A stretch of 64,000 nucleotides of DNA from Acidobacteriota bacterium. Its GTDB lineage: Bacteria > Acidobacteriota > Terriglobia > Terriglobales > Acidobacteriaceae. Position 1 is the stretch's first letter, and every line of letters starts with the position of its first letter. Of this stretch, positions 52,215-61,643 are shown piece by piece. The notes beneath the pieces were generated by a model. That model saw only the letters and a list, made by a program, of their open reading frames with translations, was not told where the DNA came from and did no database searches. The stretch is from NCBI GenBank assembly GCA_021803035.1, contig JAJZME010000075.1, positions 1 through 64,000 on the forward strand, in the 5' to 3' direction. Both the position numbers and the translations under genes were made by a program.

Positions 52215-53486
52215 ATGGCCGGCGATCACGATAACGCGCTGGGACTGTACATTGCGGTTCCTTTTTGCCGCTCGAAGTGTACCTATTGCAACTTCGCATC
52301 GGGCGTGTATCCGGCGGGCGAGCATGGGCGCTATGTGGAACGCCTGATGGAAGATATGGCCGCGGCGGGCGCCTGGGCCGGGCGCTTGGGAGTGGATCTG
52401 CCGCGCCGCGTGGACAGCGTGTATCTGGGCGGCGGAACGCCCAGTCTGCTGGAGCCGGAGCTGCTGAAGCGGCTCTTTGGCGCGATCCGCGCCGAGTTCG
52501 ATGTGGATGCGGAGATCACGGTGGAATGCGCGCCGGGACAGTTGCCGGAGGCGATGCTGGAGGCGCTTGTTGGCGCAGGCGTGAACCGGGTGAGCCTGGG
52601 CGCGCAGTCGTTTGTGGACAGCGAGGCGCGAGGCAGCGGCCGGCTGCACGACCGGGCGACGGTGGAGGCTGACCTGCGCCGGCTGCACGGGGCGGGCCTC
52701 GCCAATGTGAATGTGGACCTGATTGCCGGGCTGGCGGGGCAGACGCGGGCTTCATGGGAAGAGTCGCTCGAGGCGCTGATCGGGTCGGGCGTTCCCCATG
52801 CGAGCGTGTACATGCTTGAAGTGGACGAGGATTCGCGGCTGGGACGCGAGCTGCTGGCCGGGGGAGCGCGCTACCGCGCCGGGCTGGTGCCGAGCGACGA
52901 GGCGATCGCAGAGATGTATCTGCGGGCGATCGAGCGGCTGGGCGAGGCGGGAGTGGAGCAGTACGAGATCTCGAACTTCAGCCGGGCGGGATGCGAGTCG
53001 CGGCATAATCTGCGCTACTGGCGGCGGCGGCCTTATCTGGGCGTGGGGCTGGATGCGTCGTCGATGCTGAGGGAAGCGGGCGAGACAAGCGAGCCGTATG
53101 TGCTGCGCTCGGCGGCAACCGCGGACCTGAAGGCTTATCTCGATGGCTCGGAGGCGCCGGAGACGGCGTGGCTTTCTCCGGCGCGGCAGCATGAGGAGGC
53201 CTGGTTCCTGGGGCTGCGGCTGAATGCCGGGGTGAATGTCGCTGCACTGGAAGCGGAGTTCGGCCGTGAGAGGGTTGAGCCGGCGGTGCAGACCGCGGAG
53301 CGGCTGGCTGAGGACGGACTGCTTGACTGGGACGGCGGGACCGCCAGGCTCACTGCGCGCGGGCGGCTCCTGTCGAACGAGGTTTTCCAGGAATTCCTTG
53401 AGGCGGCAGGCGCGCAAGAAGACCGCGGAGCCAGCCCGGAGGCTGCACCTGCCGCGGGGCGGCTCACACATTCCCAGACCATGTGA
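52215..53486 (+). CDS. hemW: Heme chaperone HemW (radical SAM, HemN-like)
   Basis: 423-residue radical SAM protein. The cluster motif is VPFCRSKCTYCNF (C-x3-C-x2-C, about 18-26), followed by YLGGGTPSLLEP and VSLGAQSF. HemW lacks the extra Cys of true coproporphyrinogen dehydrogenase HemN before the first cluster Cys, and this protein also has none, so it is the heme chaperone rather than HemN. YEISNFSRAGCESRHNLRYW is typical. The C-terminal ~70 residues form the winged HemN-C region plus a low-complexity tail. Confidence 0.88.
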   Translation: MAGDHDNALGLYIAVPFCRSKCTYCNFASGVYPAGEHGRYVERLMEDMAAAGAWAGRLGVDLPRRVDSVYLGGGTPSLLEPELLKRLFGAIRAEFDVDAEITVECAPGQLPEAMLEALVGAGVNRVSLGAQSFVDSEARGSGRLHDRATVEADLRRLHGAGLANVNVDLIAGLAGQTRASWEESLEALIGSGVPHASVYMLEVDEDSRLGRELLAGGARYRAGLVPSDEAIAEMYLRAIERLGEAGVEQYEISNFSRAGCESRHNLRYWRRRPYLGVGLDASSMLREAGETSEPYVLRSAATADLKAYLDGSEAPETAWLSPARQHEEAWFLGLRLNAGVNVAALEAEFGRERVEPAVQTAERLAEDGLLDWDGGTARLTARGRLLSNEVFQEFLEAAGAQEDRGASPEAAPAAGRLTHSQTM

Positions 53487-53510
53487 AATAACCCGCAACC
53501 CCGCGGCCGA

Positions 53511-54497
53511 CTACCACGCAAGCAGCCTGTCCCCGGAGTTGGAAGAGAGAAACATGACCGGTTGAGGCTGCGGCAGGGGCTGTTCGTCGAAGCATTCGAT
53601 CGACTCCGCGCCGTAGTTCTTGGCCCGGATGAGCGCCTGCTCGGCTTCGCGCAGAACCACCATCGGAGAGCGTCCGCGGCTGTACGCGATGCCAAAGCAG
53701 GCCGAGAGGCGAATGGATTCGCCGGCCACGCGAAAGGGTTCGCGGAAGACCTCGGCGCGCAAACGCTCGGCCAGTGCGACGGCGTTGGCCGAGCCGCTGC
53801 CGGGCAGCGCCAGGAGAAACTCGTCCTTGCCGGTGCGGCCGATGAGGTCGTAGCTGCGCAGCAGGCTTGTGGAACGGGCAGTGACCTGGCAGAGCAGCTC
53901 GTCGCAGGCGTCGGCGCCCACCCGCGAGTTCCAATGGCCGAAGTCGTCAATGTCAAACAACAGCAGGGAAAGCGGAGTCTTCAGGCGCTGTACGCGGTCG
54001 GTTTCGCGGAAGAGCATGGAGAGCAGCGTTTCGCGATTGTAGACGCCGGTGAGGCGGTCGAGTTGCGCGTTGATGGTGGCGGCTTCGCGCAGCGCGTCGA
54101 TTTCGCGCCCCATGCGGTGCGTGTGGAGGGTCATGCCGATGCGTAATTGCCAGTAGGATGGCTCGACGAAGCGCGGGATCACGTCGTCGATTACGCCTTC
54201 AGACATGCGGTCGATCCATTGCTGCGTGACGGTGTCCGTAATCAGGACAATGGGAAAGCGGCCGGCGCTTATTTCGCGCATCTGGGCGAGCAATTGCTCC
54301 GTCTCCAGGCCGGGCAGGTTTATGTCGAGCAGGGCCAGAGCGGGAGCGGCAGGCGGAGTGATGGCGGCCAGCGCGGCTTCGGCGGACAGCACGACCTGCA
54401 CGCGCGGTCCCGAGGACGTAAGCACCGGTTCGATGGAACTGAGCAGATCCGGCTCTGGCGATGCGAGCAGAAGGATAAGCGGGTTGGTGGCAGGCAT
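53511..54497 (-). CDS. Response-regulator receiver protein with diverged GGDEF domain
   Basis: 328 residues. Receiver domain about 7-125 with the phospho-acceptor Asp in LLDINLPGL (about 58) and a late ITD Thr region. GGDEF domain about 145-310: DRLTGVYNRE start, FDIDDFGHWNSRVGAD metal/substrate region, and the signature reads GKDEF (in RTGKDEFLLALPG) rather than GGDEF. The second Gly is replaced by Lys, so c-di-GMP synthesis may be weakened. Stands alone; it ends 24 bases from the convergent hemW end, and no kinase is adjacent. Confidence 0.82.
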   Translation of the reverse strand: MPATNPLILLLASPEPDLLSSIEPVLTSSGPRVQVVLSAEAALAAITPPAAPALALLDINLPGLETEQLLAQMREISAGRFPIVLITDTVTQQWIDRMSEGVIDDVIPRFVEPSYWQLRIGMTLHTHRMGREIDALREAATINAQLDRLTGVYNRETLLSMLFRETDRVQRLKTPLSLLLFDIDDFGHWNSRVGADACDELLCQVTARSTSLLRSYDLIGRTGKDEFLLALPGSGSANAVALAERLRAEVFREPFRVAGESIRLSACFGIAYSRGRSPMVVLREAEQALIRAKNYGAESIECFDEQPLPQPQPVMFLSSNSGDRLLAW

Positions 54498-54626
54498 CCG
54501 AAGTTTCTCCTGCCGGATGCATCGGCCCAGGTTAGAAATTATTTAGGAATCTGCCGGGGAATCTTATGGGTTAGGAATGACCTTTGGCAGACATGAGGGT
54601 GACGAGGGTAATCGCCGCCCATCAAG

Positions 54627-55508
54627 TCAGTCGACAAAATCCACGGCGGGCGCGATGGGAATGATTCCGCGCTCGTGGCCCGTGTCCAGCAATTTCCGGA
54701 TGGCCTGGCGTCCGTCGGCGCCGTAGTCGAGGGTGCGCTCGTTGACGTACATGCTCACGAAGCGGCCGGCGAGGGTGGGATCGAGATCGCGGGCAAACTG
54801 CAGGGCGTACTCCAGGGCTTCGTCGCGGTGGTCCATCGCGTAGCGGATGCTGTCGCGCAGGGCCTTGGAAAGGATGGCGTGTTTTTGGGCTCCCATCGAG
54901 CGGCGGATGGCGTTGCCGCCCAGCGGCAGCACCAGGCCGGTGGTTTCGCGCCACCAGACGCCCAGATCGATGACCCTGTAAAGGCCGCTGGAAGAGTAGG
55001 TTAGCTGGCCTTCGTGGATGATCAGCCCGGCCTCATAGCTGCCGGCCAGGATCTCGGGAATGATGCGATCGAAGGGAACAGTGACGGTGTTGATCTCCGG
55101 GTTGAAGATCTTCAGGGCCAGATAGGCGGTGGTGAGGGTGCCGGGCACGGCCACACGGATATGCCTGAGATCGTCGAGGGTGAGCTTGCGGTTGGAAACG
55201 ATCATGGGACCGTAGCCCTCGCCCACGCTGCCGCCGCAACCCATCAGGGTGTAGTTTCCCTGGACGTAGGGATAGGCGTGGAAGCTGATCGCCGTCACGT
55301 CGTAGAAGGCTTCCTCGCGCGCGCGGCGGTTCAGGGTTTCGATGTCGCAAAGCGTGTGGGTAAATTTGTAGCCGGGAACCCGGACTTTGCTGGTGGCCAG
55401 CCCGTAGAACATGAAGGCGTCATCGGAGTCGGGACTGTGGGCGATGGTGACTTCAAGGGGCGTGGCGTTGATATTTTGGCTGACGATTTCCGGCTGTTGC
55501 GTACTCAC
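54627..55508 (-). CDS. MqnA/MqnD family menaquinone biosynthesis protein
   Basis: 293 residues of the periplasmic-binding-protein-like MqnA/MqnD fold of the futalosine pathway. Family signature AHSPDSDDAFMFYGL (about 23-37) corresponds to the S-P-x-x-D motif of MqnD, 1,4-dihydroxy-6-naphthoate synthase. Later blocks: DVTAISFHAYPYV, GEGYGPMIVS, PFDRIIPEI, GLIIHEGQLTY and LPLGGNAIRR. No signal peptide. Downstream of bioY on the same strand with a 49-bp gap, possibly one transcript. No other mqn gene in the window, so MqnD versus a related substrate-binding protein is not settled. Confidence 0.75.
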   Translation of the reverse strand: MSTQQPEIVSQNINATPLEVTIAHSPDSDDAFMFYGLATSKVRVPGYKFTHTLCDIETLNRRAREEAFYDVTAISFHAYPYVQGNYTLMGCGGSVGEGYGPMIVSNRKLTLDDLRHIRVAVPGTLTTAYLALKIFNPEINTVTVPFDRIIPEILAGSYEAGLIIHEGQLTYSSSGLYRVIDLGVWWRETTGLVLPLGGNAIRRSMGAQKHAILSKALRDSIRYAMDHRDEALEYALQFARDLDPTLAGRFVSMYVNERTLDYGADGRQAIRKLLDTGHERGIIPIAPAVDFVD

Positions 55509-55557
55509 TGGGGGTAGATCCTTTCAAGGCAAAAACGGCAAAGCTTCCCGGGTATAG

Positions 55558-56148
55558 TTAAGCGGCATGACGCCGGAGGCGAAGAAAACCAACCACCATT
55601 CCAGCCGCCACTGCGATTTTAAGCGCGTCGCCGGGCAGGAACGGAAGGACGGACATTGCGAGGACCGATGGCGCCGGGACGCGGATCCATAGCACCAGCC
55701 AGAGGGCGCCGCAGCCCAGGATAAGCAGGTCGCCTGCTGCTGCAGCCAGCAGCGCTGAGACATAGTCGCGCCGCGTGCGGCGCCAGAGGATGGAGATCAG
55801 CGCCGCGGCCAGCGGGTACGCCATCAGATAGCCACCGGTTGGTCCGAACAGTTGGGCCAGGCCGAGAGATCCGGCGGCCGGCGCAAAGACCGGCAATCCC
55901 ATTGCGCCCTCGGCCAGATAAGTGACCATCGTGGCCGCGGCCAGGCGCGGGCTGAGCAGCAAGCCGAGCAACAGCACGGCCAGAGGCTGCAGGCTGAGCG
56001 GCACGGGCGTGAAGTAGAGCGGCAAGACGACGTGGGCGCACGCGGCGGCCAGGGCGCTGCCGCACAATACGATGCCGCCGTTGCGGAGCCAGGTGGCCGG
56101 CGTGGCGGCTGGGGAAGCGGTAATCGGGATGGAAAGTTCCTTGCTCAT
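55558..56148 (-). CDS. bioY: Biotin transporter substrate-binding subunit BioY
   Basis: 196-residue S-component of the ECF-type or stand-alone biotin uptake system, with six helices. Family marks: FTPVPLSLQPLAVLLLGLLL (about 47-66), TYLAEGAMGLPVFA, GPTGGYLMAYPLAA (about 106-119), and FLPGDALKIAVAA near the C-terminus. No bioM or bioN gene is adjacent. I found no BirA-type operator upstream. It may share a transcript with the MqnA/MqnD-family gene. Confidence 0.93.
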   Translation of the reverse strand: MSKELSIPITASPAATPATWLRNGGIVLCGSALAAACAHVVLPLYFTPVPLSLQPLAVLLLGLLLSPRLAAATMVTYLAEGAMGLPVFAPAAGSLGLAQLFGPTGGYLMAYPLAAALISILWRRTRRDYVSALLAAAAGDLLILGCGALWLVLWIRVPAPSVLAMSVLPFLPGDALKIAVAAGMVVGFLRLRRHAA

Positions 56149-56213
56149 TTAAGCAGCCCTTCCTGTGGCGTAGCCGGTTTGGGTTGGTGGCGCGGAATTC
56201 ATGGTTCCAACTC

Positions 56214-56474
56214 TTAGTCCGTCTCTTCGGAGTGTTCGAGCGGCGCTGCCTGCCTGCGGTGTATGGCCCGTTCCTGCAAGATGTGACGAGCTGCTCCCGC
56301 GACCGCAATCAGCAGCACTCCGAGCGAGATAATTAGCCCGATCATTAACCATTGCATGACAGCAAGCGCGCGGCTCCTCCTGGCTGCAGTCCTGCCCCGA
56401 CCGGGCAGAACCGGGAATTTCGGGAATCCGCCGAAGGCCAGAATATCAGACGGGGATGAGAAATTTTCATTCAT
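56214..56474 (-). CDS. Possible small single-helix membrane protein
   Basis: Within the tracked 158-codon ORF the most credible start is ATG 56474, giving 86 residues: a polar Pro/Gly/Arg-rich N-terminus (ILAFGGFPKFPVLPGRG), one helix WLMIGLIISLGVLLIAVAG, and a charged C-terminus ending EHSEETD. The ribosome binding site is weak. A later ATG at 56357 would leave 47 residues, with AGGAGGAG too far (16 bases). No family recognised. Confidence 0.35.
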   Translation of the reverse strand: MNENFSSPSDILAFGGFPKFPVLPGRGRTAARRSRALAVMQWLMIGLIISLGVLLIAVAGAARHILQERAIHRRQAAPLEHSEETD

Positions 56475-56698
56475 TGCCGCCGCTGTTTGCGCCGGGGCGT
56501 GAAGGCGCCGCACGCAGAGTCGGGAAGTGCCGGTATTGCTTGCAGATCGGAGCGGGGGAGCTTTTTGTCCGGCCGCATACAAAATGTGAGCGGGAAGCTT
56601 TACAATTATCAGACAAATCCGCATCCAGTTAGGTACTCGCATTGGAAGTTTGGAACGGGATATTCTGGAGCAGCTCTCGATTGTCCGCAAACCCCTTT

Positions 56699-57928
56699 AT
56701 GCGCCGGATTGCGTTCATTGCCATCGCTGTCGCGGCGGTGGCGGCGTGTGCCGCGGCTGCGCCCGCGAGGCGATACGCGACGAAGCCCCCAGTACAGCAG
56801 CATAGGGCAAAAGTTGCGCCGGTGCGCCGCGCGCATCCCGGCGTCAGAACTCATCGCACCAGCAAGCTCCACGGGGTTGGGGTGCATCGGATTGTCTCTC
56901 ATTCTTCCCGCTATCAGGCTGCGCTCAGGGTCCGGCACGCGGCCGCAGTCAGAGCGCGTTATGAGGCCGAACTGAGAGCGCAGCACGCGGCCGAACTCCG
57001 GGCCAGGTACGACGCTGTGCTCAGAGACCGGTATAACGCCGGCTACGAGGCTGGGTATGCGGCTGGGCGCGCGGCCAGCCGGAAGGATGCGGCGATGGCG
57101 TGCCGGGCGTCACCGAATCAATCTGTGCCGGGAACCAGCCCGCGGGCACTTTCAACGCCATCTGCCGATCCCGGGCACCGGGATGCGCTGACTGCGGCGT
57201 CCCGCGTGGAGGTTGCAAGCGACGCGGGTTCTGCCGGCATGACGCCGGCCCTGCACCGGCCGCCGATCACGGTGGAGGCATCGCTGCAGATGTTGCACGG
57301 TCCGATGCCGCGGCCGCTGTACGGATCGCTTGCCTCGCTGGAGCGGCAGGACAGACGGCTGGAAGCCGAGGGATTGCGGCCCATTGAAAACGACAGCGAT
57401 CTGGAGTATCGCATTGACCACAAGCGGCTGGCGCCGTTGCCGGTCTCGGCGGGGCTCACGGTCAATCCCAGGCTGCCGGTGATGCGCCGCTACTGCCAGC
57501 CGTGGACGGCGGAGTTTCTCAGCGATCTGGCGCAGATGCACGACGCAGCCTTCCACCGGCCCTTCCGGGTGGATTCGGCTGTGCGCACGGTGGCTTTCCA
57601 GAGACGGCTGCGGAGGACCAATGTGAACGCGGCGCCGGCGATCGGCCCCATTGCCAGCCCGCACGAGTTGGGAGCCAGCATCGACATCGGCAAGAAGGGA
57701 ATGAGCTGGCGCGAGATCGCGTGGATGCGGCGTTACCTGCTTACGCTGCAGAATGAGGGAGTGATCGACGTGGAAGAGGAGTTCAAGCAGGCCTGCTTCC
57801 ACATCACGGTCTATGACACCTACGGTGACATGAGGCCGGTACGCGGCATCGCGGAGAATGCAACCGGGCGCTACGACAACAGCCTGGGCGCGCCGGGGAC
57901 TGCCGAAGACGGCGGCGAAGGGCAATGA
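56699..57928 (+). CDS. Exported DUF5715-like protein
   Basis: 409 residues from ATG 56699 (MRRIAFIAIAVAAVAAC); a TTG at 56681 with GGAG 11 bases upstream is an alternative. The signal sequence is followed by an Arg/His/Ala-rich region with heptad-like repeats (AELRARYDAV, RAQHAAELRARY, about 80-120), then YEAGYAAGRAASR. The globular part from about 240 has PWTAEFLSDLAQMHDAAFHRPFRVDSAVRTVAFQRRL, SPHELGASIDIGKKGMS and CFHITVYDTY. These resemble the D-Ala-D-Ala carboxypeptidase-like fold of DUF5715 (His/Asp/His zinc pattern), suggesting a cell-wall role. Confidence 0.68.
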   Translation: MRRIAFIAIAVAAVAACAAAAPARRYATKPPVQQHRAKVAPVRRAHPGVRTHRTSKLHGVGVHRIVSHSSRYQAALRVRHAAAVRARYEAELRAQHAAELRARYDAVLRDRYNAGYEAGYAAGRAASRKDAAMACRASPNQSVPGTSPRALSTPSADPGHRDALTAASRVEVASDAGSAGMTPALHRPPITVEASLQMLHGPMPRPLYGSLASLERQDRRLEAEGLRPIENDSDLEYRIDHKRLAPLPVSAGLTVNPRLPVMRRYCQPWTAEFLSDLAQMHDAAFHRPFRVDSAVRTVAFQRRLRRTNVNAAPAIGPIASPHELGASIDIGKKGMSWREIAWMRRYLLTLQNEGVIDVEEEFKQACFHITVYDTYGDMRPVRGIAENATGRYDNSLGAPGTAEDGGEGQ

Positions 57929-58012
57929 CGGTGGGGCGCATGGGCGCCAGCCTTCAATACTCTTACAACAACACACAGCGAATTGAAGGACTATCCGGGG
58001 TGCGCACGCACC

Positions 58013-59266
58013 TCACACGATCCCCAGGAACCGGCTGGGCGACACGTTCGCGCCAGGGAAGACCAGGTTGAGGTTCTGTGCGCCCATCTCCCCGGTGAGG
58101 ATTTCGCCAAGCACCTGGCGGTAGTCGGTGGTCAGCGCCAGGTCGCGGTTCTGGTTGAGCTGCTCCTCGGCGAGTCCGGGCCAGTGGCCGTAGACTTTGC
58201 CGCCCTTGACCTGGCCGCCGAGCACGAACATGGCGTTGGCGTGACCATGATCGGTGCCGGCGGTACCGTTTTCGCGGGCCGTGCGGCCGAACTCCGACAT
58301 GGTGACGAGGGTGATGTTCTCCGCGCCGTCGCCCATATCGCGCCAGAAGGCGGAGATGCTGGCGGAAAAATCGCGCAGCCGGTCGGATAGCTGGCCTTCG
58401 ACGCCGCCCTGGGCGTGGTGCGTGTCCCAGCCGAAGATGTTGGTGAACGCCGTCTCGACGCCGAGATTGGCTTTGAGCAGTTGGGCGATCTGGCGCATGG
58501 AGTTGCCGAACTGGGTGTTGGGATAGAGGGCGCCCGCGGCAGGCTTGTATTGCGCCGGGTCGGCCGCGCGGAGCATCCTGACGGCCGCGAAGGTTTCGTC
58601 GCCGGCGGCGTGAAAGATCTGATCGCCAGAGCCGGCGTACATGGCCTGGAAGGCGCTGGCGGCGGGTGAAAGCCGTGGTCCGCGGCCAGCCACGGAAAAG
58701 CTGTTCAGGTTGGTGAGCGCGACGGCGGGAATGCGTCCGGCGAGAGTGAGCGGAACCTGGGGAGCAAGGGCCAGGGCGCGGAAGGTGGTGTGCTGCTGAC
58801 AGCAGGAGCCTTCGCGCGCGTCCTGGGCTTGCAGCGCACGGTTGAGCCAGCCGTCCTGCGTGCTTTTGATGCCGGGCGTGCCTGACTCCATGTATTCCTG
58901 GGCTTCGAAGTGGGAACGGTTCATGCTGGGCGAGCCGGTGGCGTTCACAATGGCGAGGTGGCCCTGGTCGTAGAGCGGCTTGAAGGGGGTGAGCGAGGGA
59001 TGGAGACCGAAGAATCCGTCAAGATCGAGCACCCTGTTTTGCGGGATGGCGATGGTGGGCCGCATGGCGTAGTAGTTCGCTTCGCGGTAGGGAACCACCA
59101 TGTTGAGGCCGTCGACGGCGCCGCGCTGGAAGATGACGACCAGGCGCCGGCCGGAGGGCGCGGCGGATTCAGCCATCACGGAGCGGACCAGGAAGGTGGG
59201 GATGGCCGCGGTGCCGGCAATGGCAAGCGCGCCTTTGTGCAGGAAGAATCGGCGATTGAGCTGCAT
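58013..59266 (-). CDS. DUF1501 family protein with Tat-type signal
   Basis: 417 residues from ATG 59266, preceded by AAGGAGGT at ideal spacing; the tracked start is 63 codons early. Tat signal NRRFFLHKGALAIAGTAAI at the N-terminus. DUF1501 is an alkaline-phosphatase/sulfatase-like fold: VVIFQRGAVDGLNMVVPY (about 44-61), FGWDTHHAQGGVEGQLSDRL, MSEFGRTARENGTAGTDHGHA with the metal His/Asp pair, and YRQVLGEILTG. It lies 31 bases downstream of the DUF1800 gene on the same strand; this pair is found together in many bacteria. Function unknown, probably exported and folded in the cytosol first. Confidence 0.9.
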   Translation of the reverse strand: MQLNRRFFLHKGALAIAGTAAIPTFLVRSVMAESAAPSGRRLVVIFQRGAVDGLNMVVPYREANYYAMRPTIAIPQNRVLDLDGFFGLHPSLTPFKPLYDQGHLAIVNATGSPSMNRSHFEAQEYMESGTPGIKSTQDGWLNRALQAQDAREGSCCQQHTTFRALALAPQVPLTLAGRIPAVALTNLNSFSVAGRGPRLSPAASAFQAMYAGSGDQIFHAAGDETFAAVRMLRAADPAQYKPAAGALYPNTQFGNSMRQIAQLLKANLGVETAFTNIFGWDTHHAQGGVEGQLSDRLRDFSASISAFWRDMGDGAENITLVTMSEFGRTARENGTAGTDHGHANAMFVLGGQVKGGKVYGHWPGLAEEQLNQNRDLALTTDYRQVLGEILTGEMGAQNLNLVFPGANVSPSRFLGIV

Positions 59267-59297
59267 GACGGACCTCCTTGTGTTTGTCTTGCGTGGG

Positions 59298-61385
59298 CTA
59301 ACGGCGCTGGAATTCCGGGGAGCCGATGAGCAATCCGGCCAGTAGCCGGGTTTGGCGCAGGCGTACATTAACGGCGCGGCGGCGAGGGACGCGCCGCACG
59401 GCTGTAACCGGCCGCATTGCCGCCTGCCGTGCGTTTTGCTGGTGGAATGCATCAAGGACCGCAGTGCGGGTGGATGCGCTGACGCCGCCGGGCAGCAGCA
59501 GCGGCTGAAGGCGCGCTTCCTCGGCGGCCGGGCTGGGAATGCCGCCCGGAGCAGAGGCGCTGAATTTCATCAGGCGTGCCCAGTCGATTCTGACTCCGGG
59601 CAGGCGGTTCGAGGCCAGCGCCATGGCGAAGTTCATGCGGTCAACCAGGTCGCCGCTGTTGAGCCATGCCGAAGACTTCCAACTGTAGCCGTTGGGCTGA
59701 ACGCAGCCGAAGAGCGGCATGCCCATTTTGCGGAGCGTGTTGACGAGGGGCATGTAATTGGTGACGTTGGCGTCGCTGGCGCGCACCGCGGAGACGATGT
59801 ACTCAAGCGGCGTTTTGACTTTGGCGTGGTAGTCGGATTTGGCCCAGAACTCGGGCGAGTGGAACATCGTGGTGAGGACCGCCGAGATGTCGCCCCCGGT
59901 GGCGAGATAGGTATTCGCCATGCGATTGACGAGGCTCTGCGGCGGGTTGTCACTGACGAAGCGGACGGCCAGTTCATGGGAGATGAAGTGGGCTGTGGCC
60001 GGCCGCGTGGCCAGCATGTGCAGGAACGCTTCGCCCTGCGCTTCGCCTTTCTGCGTGAACTTGATGCCCATCACCTTTTCCGCGCCCGGCTCATGGGTGT
60101 TGGGATTGAACGTGAAGCCCCCGCCAAACTGCGGGCGGTAGACGGTCCAGCCGGTGAGGATGCGCGCGGCGCTGATCACGTCGGCCTGCGTGTAGCCGCC
60201 GTTGACGCCGACGGTGTGCAGCTCCATTAATTCGCGGCCGTAGTTCTCGTTGATGTTCGGCAGATCCACGCGCCGCTTTCCGCCGCGGCGCAGGACGGCC
60301 CGCCGAAAGCGGTCGGCGGCGATGGAGCGGGGACCGACGCTGCTGGCGTTGTCAAGATAAAGCAGCATGGCGGGACTGTGCGCCACGGCTTCCAGCAGGT
60401 TTTCAAACTTGCCCAGCGCATAGGGGCGGATGGTGTCGCGCTCGTAGCTGACGAGATAGTAGGGCATCACCTCGTTCTTGCGCAGGTACACGTTGAAGTG
60501 GTTGAGCCAGAAGTCGGTCATCACCTCAAGAAGCTGCGCGCGGGAGTAAATGTCGCACATCAGCCGTTCGCTCATCAGTTCGTTGACGACCATGCCTTCA
60601 GGGTTCTGGAGGGCGTCGACGGTCTCTCGCTGTTGCGGGTTGAGGCCGGCAACGAGGCGGGCGCGCTGCCAGGGCCGGAGGGAGCGGATAAAGCTGTCAA
60701 ATTCCGGCTCGCGGATGGAGATGAGGCGGTCGACGCGCTGCTGGGGCGTCAGGGAGAGAATGTCGCTGACCATTGTTGCATCGGCGGATGGGGCCTTCGG
60801 GCCGCGGTCCGCCGCGTTTATCTGACCGGACTGGGCCTGAACGGCGCCGCGGTTCGTTCCTGTGCCGGCTGCGACACTGGCGGAGTGCTGGCCCGGTTGA
60901 GACCGGGCGTTTCTTTTGCCCTGCTGGCGCATTTCGATGCGGTAGATCTGATTTTCATAAATGGCGTGCAGGACGGGGTCGCTGGGAATGGGAATGCGGC
61001 CGTTCATGGCCATGCGGATGAGGGCGTTGCTGGGGTAGCGGTAGAGCAGGTCGCGCACACTGAGCTGCATGGCGGGAAGTTGCGCCATACGGGAGTAGAG
61101 AGCCGACTCGTTGATCGTCTGCGGGTGAAGCTGCTGGTTGAACCACTTATCCAGGCCTTCGGCACGGACGGCCTGCAACTCACCGGGGCGCGGGCCGAAG
61201 GTGAAGCGGTTGAGGGCCTGCAGTATGCGCGCGTTGCCGTAAAGCTCGTGAGCGCGGTACGGAGGCTGGGCCGCCGATCCGCTTGCTGGCAAGCCCGCTG
61301 GCGCGGGCTGTGCGATTGCCGTCGGAGCCGGGAGGCATAAGGCAACGGATAGAAGGAGGGCTAAGGCGCCTCGCAAGGATTTCAT
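59298..61385 (-). CDS. DUF1800 family exported protein
   Basis: 695 residues with a Sec signal peptide (LRGALALLLSVALCLPAPTAIAQ). DUF1800 motifs: LNRFTFGPRPGEL (about 58-70), FWLNHFNVYL, LLYLDN, NENYGRELMELHTVGVNGGYTQADV (about 377-401), and C-terminal RRLLAGLLIGSPEFQRR-like ending. Residues 150-205 form a low-complexity Gln/Gly/Ser insertion. AGGAAAG precedes the ATG. Upstream partner of DUF1501 in a two-gene operon, presumably one exported complex of unknown activity. Confidence 0.92.
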   Translation of the reverse strand: MKSLRGALALLLSVALCLPAPTAIAQPAPAGLPASGSAAQPPYRAHELYGNARILQALNRFTFGPRPGELQAVRAEGLDKWFNQQLHPQTINESALYSRMAQLPAMQLSVRDLLYRYPSNALIRMAMNGRIPIPSDPVLHAIYENQIYRIEMRQQGKRNARSQPGQHSASVAAGTGTNRGAVQAQSGQINAADRGPKAPSADATMVSDILSLTPQQRVDRLISIREPEFDSFIRSLRPWQRARLVAGLNPQQRETVDALQNPEGMVVNELMSERLMCDIYSRAQLLEVMTDFWLNHFNVYLRKNEVMPYYLVSYERDTIRPYALGKFENLLEAVAHSPAMLLYLDNASSVGPRSIAADRFRRAVLRRGGKRRVDLPNINENYGRELMELHTVGVNGGYTQADVISAARILTGWTVYRPQFGGGFTFNPNTHEPGAEKVMGIKFTQKGEAQGEAFLHMLATRPATAHFISHELAVRFVSDNPPQSLVNRMANTYLATGGDISAVLTTMFHSPEFWAKSDYHAKVKTPLEYIVSAVRASDANVTNYMPLVNTLRKMGMPLFGCVQPNGYSWKSSAWLNSGDLVDRMNFAMALASNRLPGVRIDWARLMKFSASAPGGIPSPAAEEARLQPLLLPGGVSASTRTAVLDAFHQQNARQAAMRPVTAVRRVPRRRAVNVRLRQTRLLAGLLIGSPEFQRR

Positions 61386-61564
61386 AAGCCGCTTTCCTGC
61401 TTGAGATGGCCGGGGAATGGTCGCACGGCACGGGACTGCTGACAGGAGAAACGGTAATTTGCGAGGAAAGTTGCGGTGGGATTTCGGGATGATGCGGATT
61501 TGAAGCGGCGGACGGAACTTGAATCCTTTACCGGGCGGTAAGGCTTGCCCCTGGCGGTTCCCGG

Positions 61565-61606
61565 GCGGAGGTCCCAGATCCCGCTTTCGGGATCCGGGAC
61601 CTCCGC
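61565..61606 (-). terminator. Strong hairpin, likely terminator of citrate synthase
   Basis: GCGGAGGTCCC-A-GATCCCG-loop-CGGGATC-C-GGGACCTCCGC gives 11 + 7 base pairs around a four-base loop, 38 bases beyond the gltA stop. No T-run follows on the minus strand, so it may be Rho-assisted. The remaining spacer to the DUF1800 gene (61386-61564) shows nothing else. Confidence 0.65.
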
Positions 61607-61643
61607 GAGGAAGAATTGCTCGCCGGGGGCCGGGATTGCCGGC

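Noticed and set aside
52215-53486. Oxygen-independent coproporphyrinogen III oxidase (HemN)
   Set aside because: It has only the C-x3-C-x2-C motif without the further Cys and substrate Arg segment of true HemN; HemW fits better.
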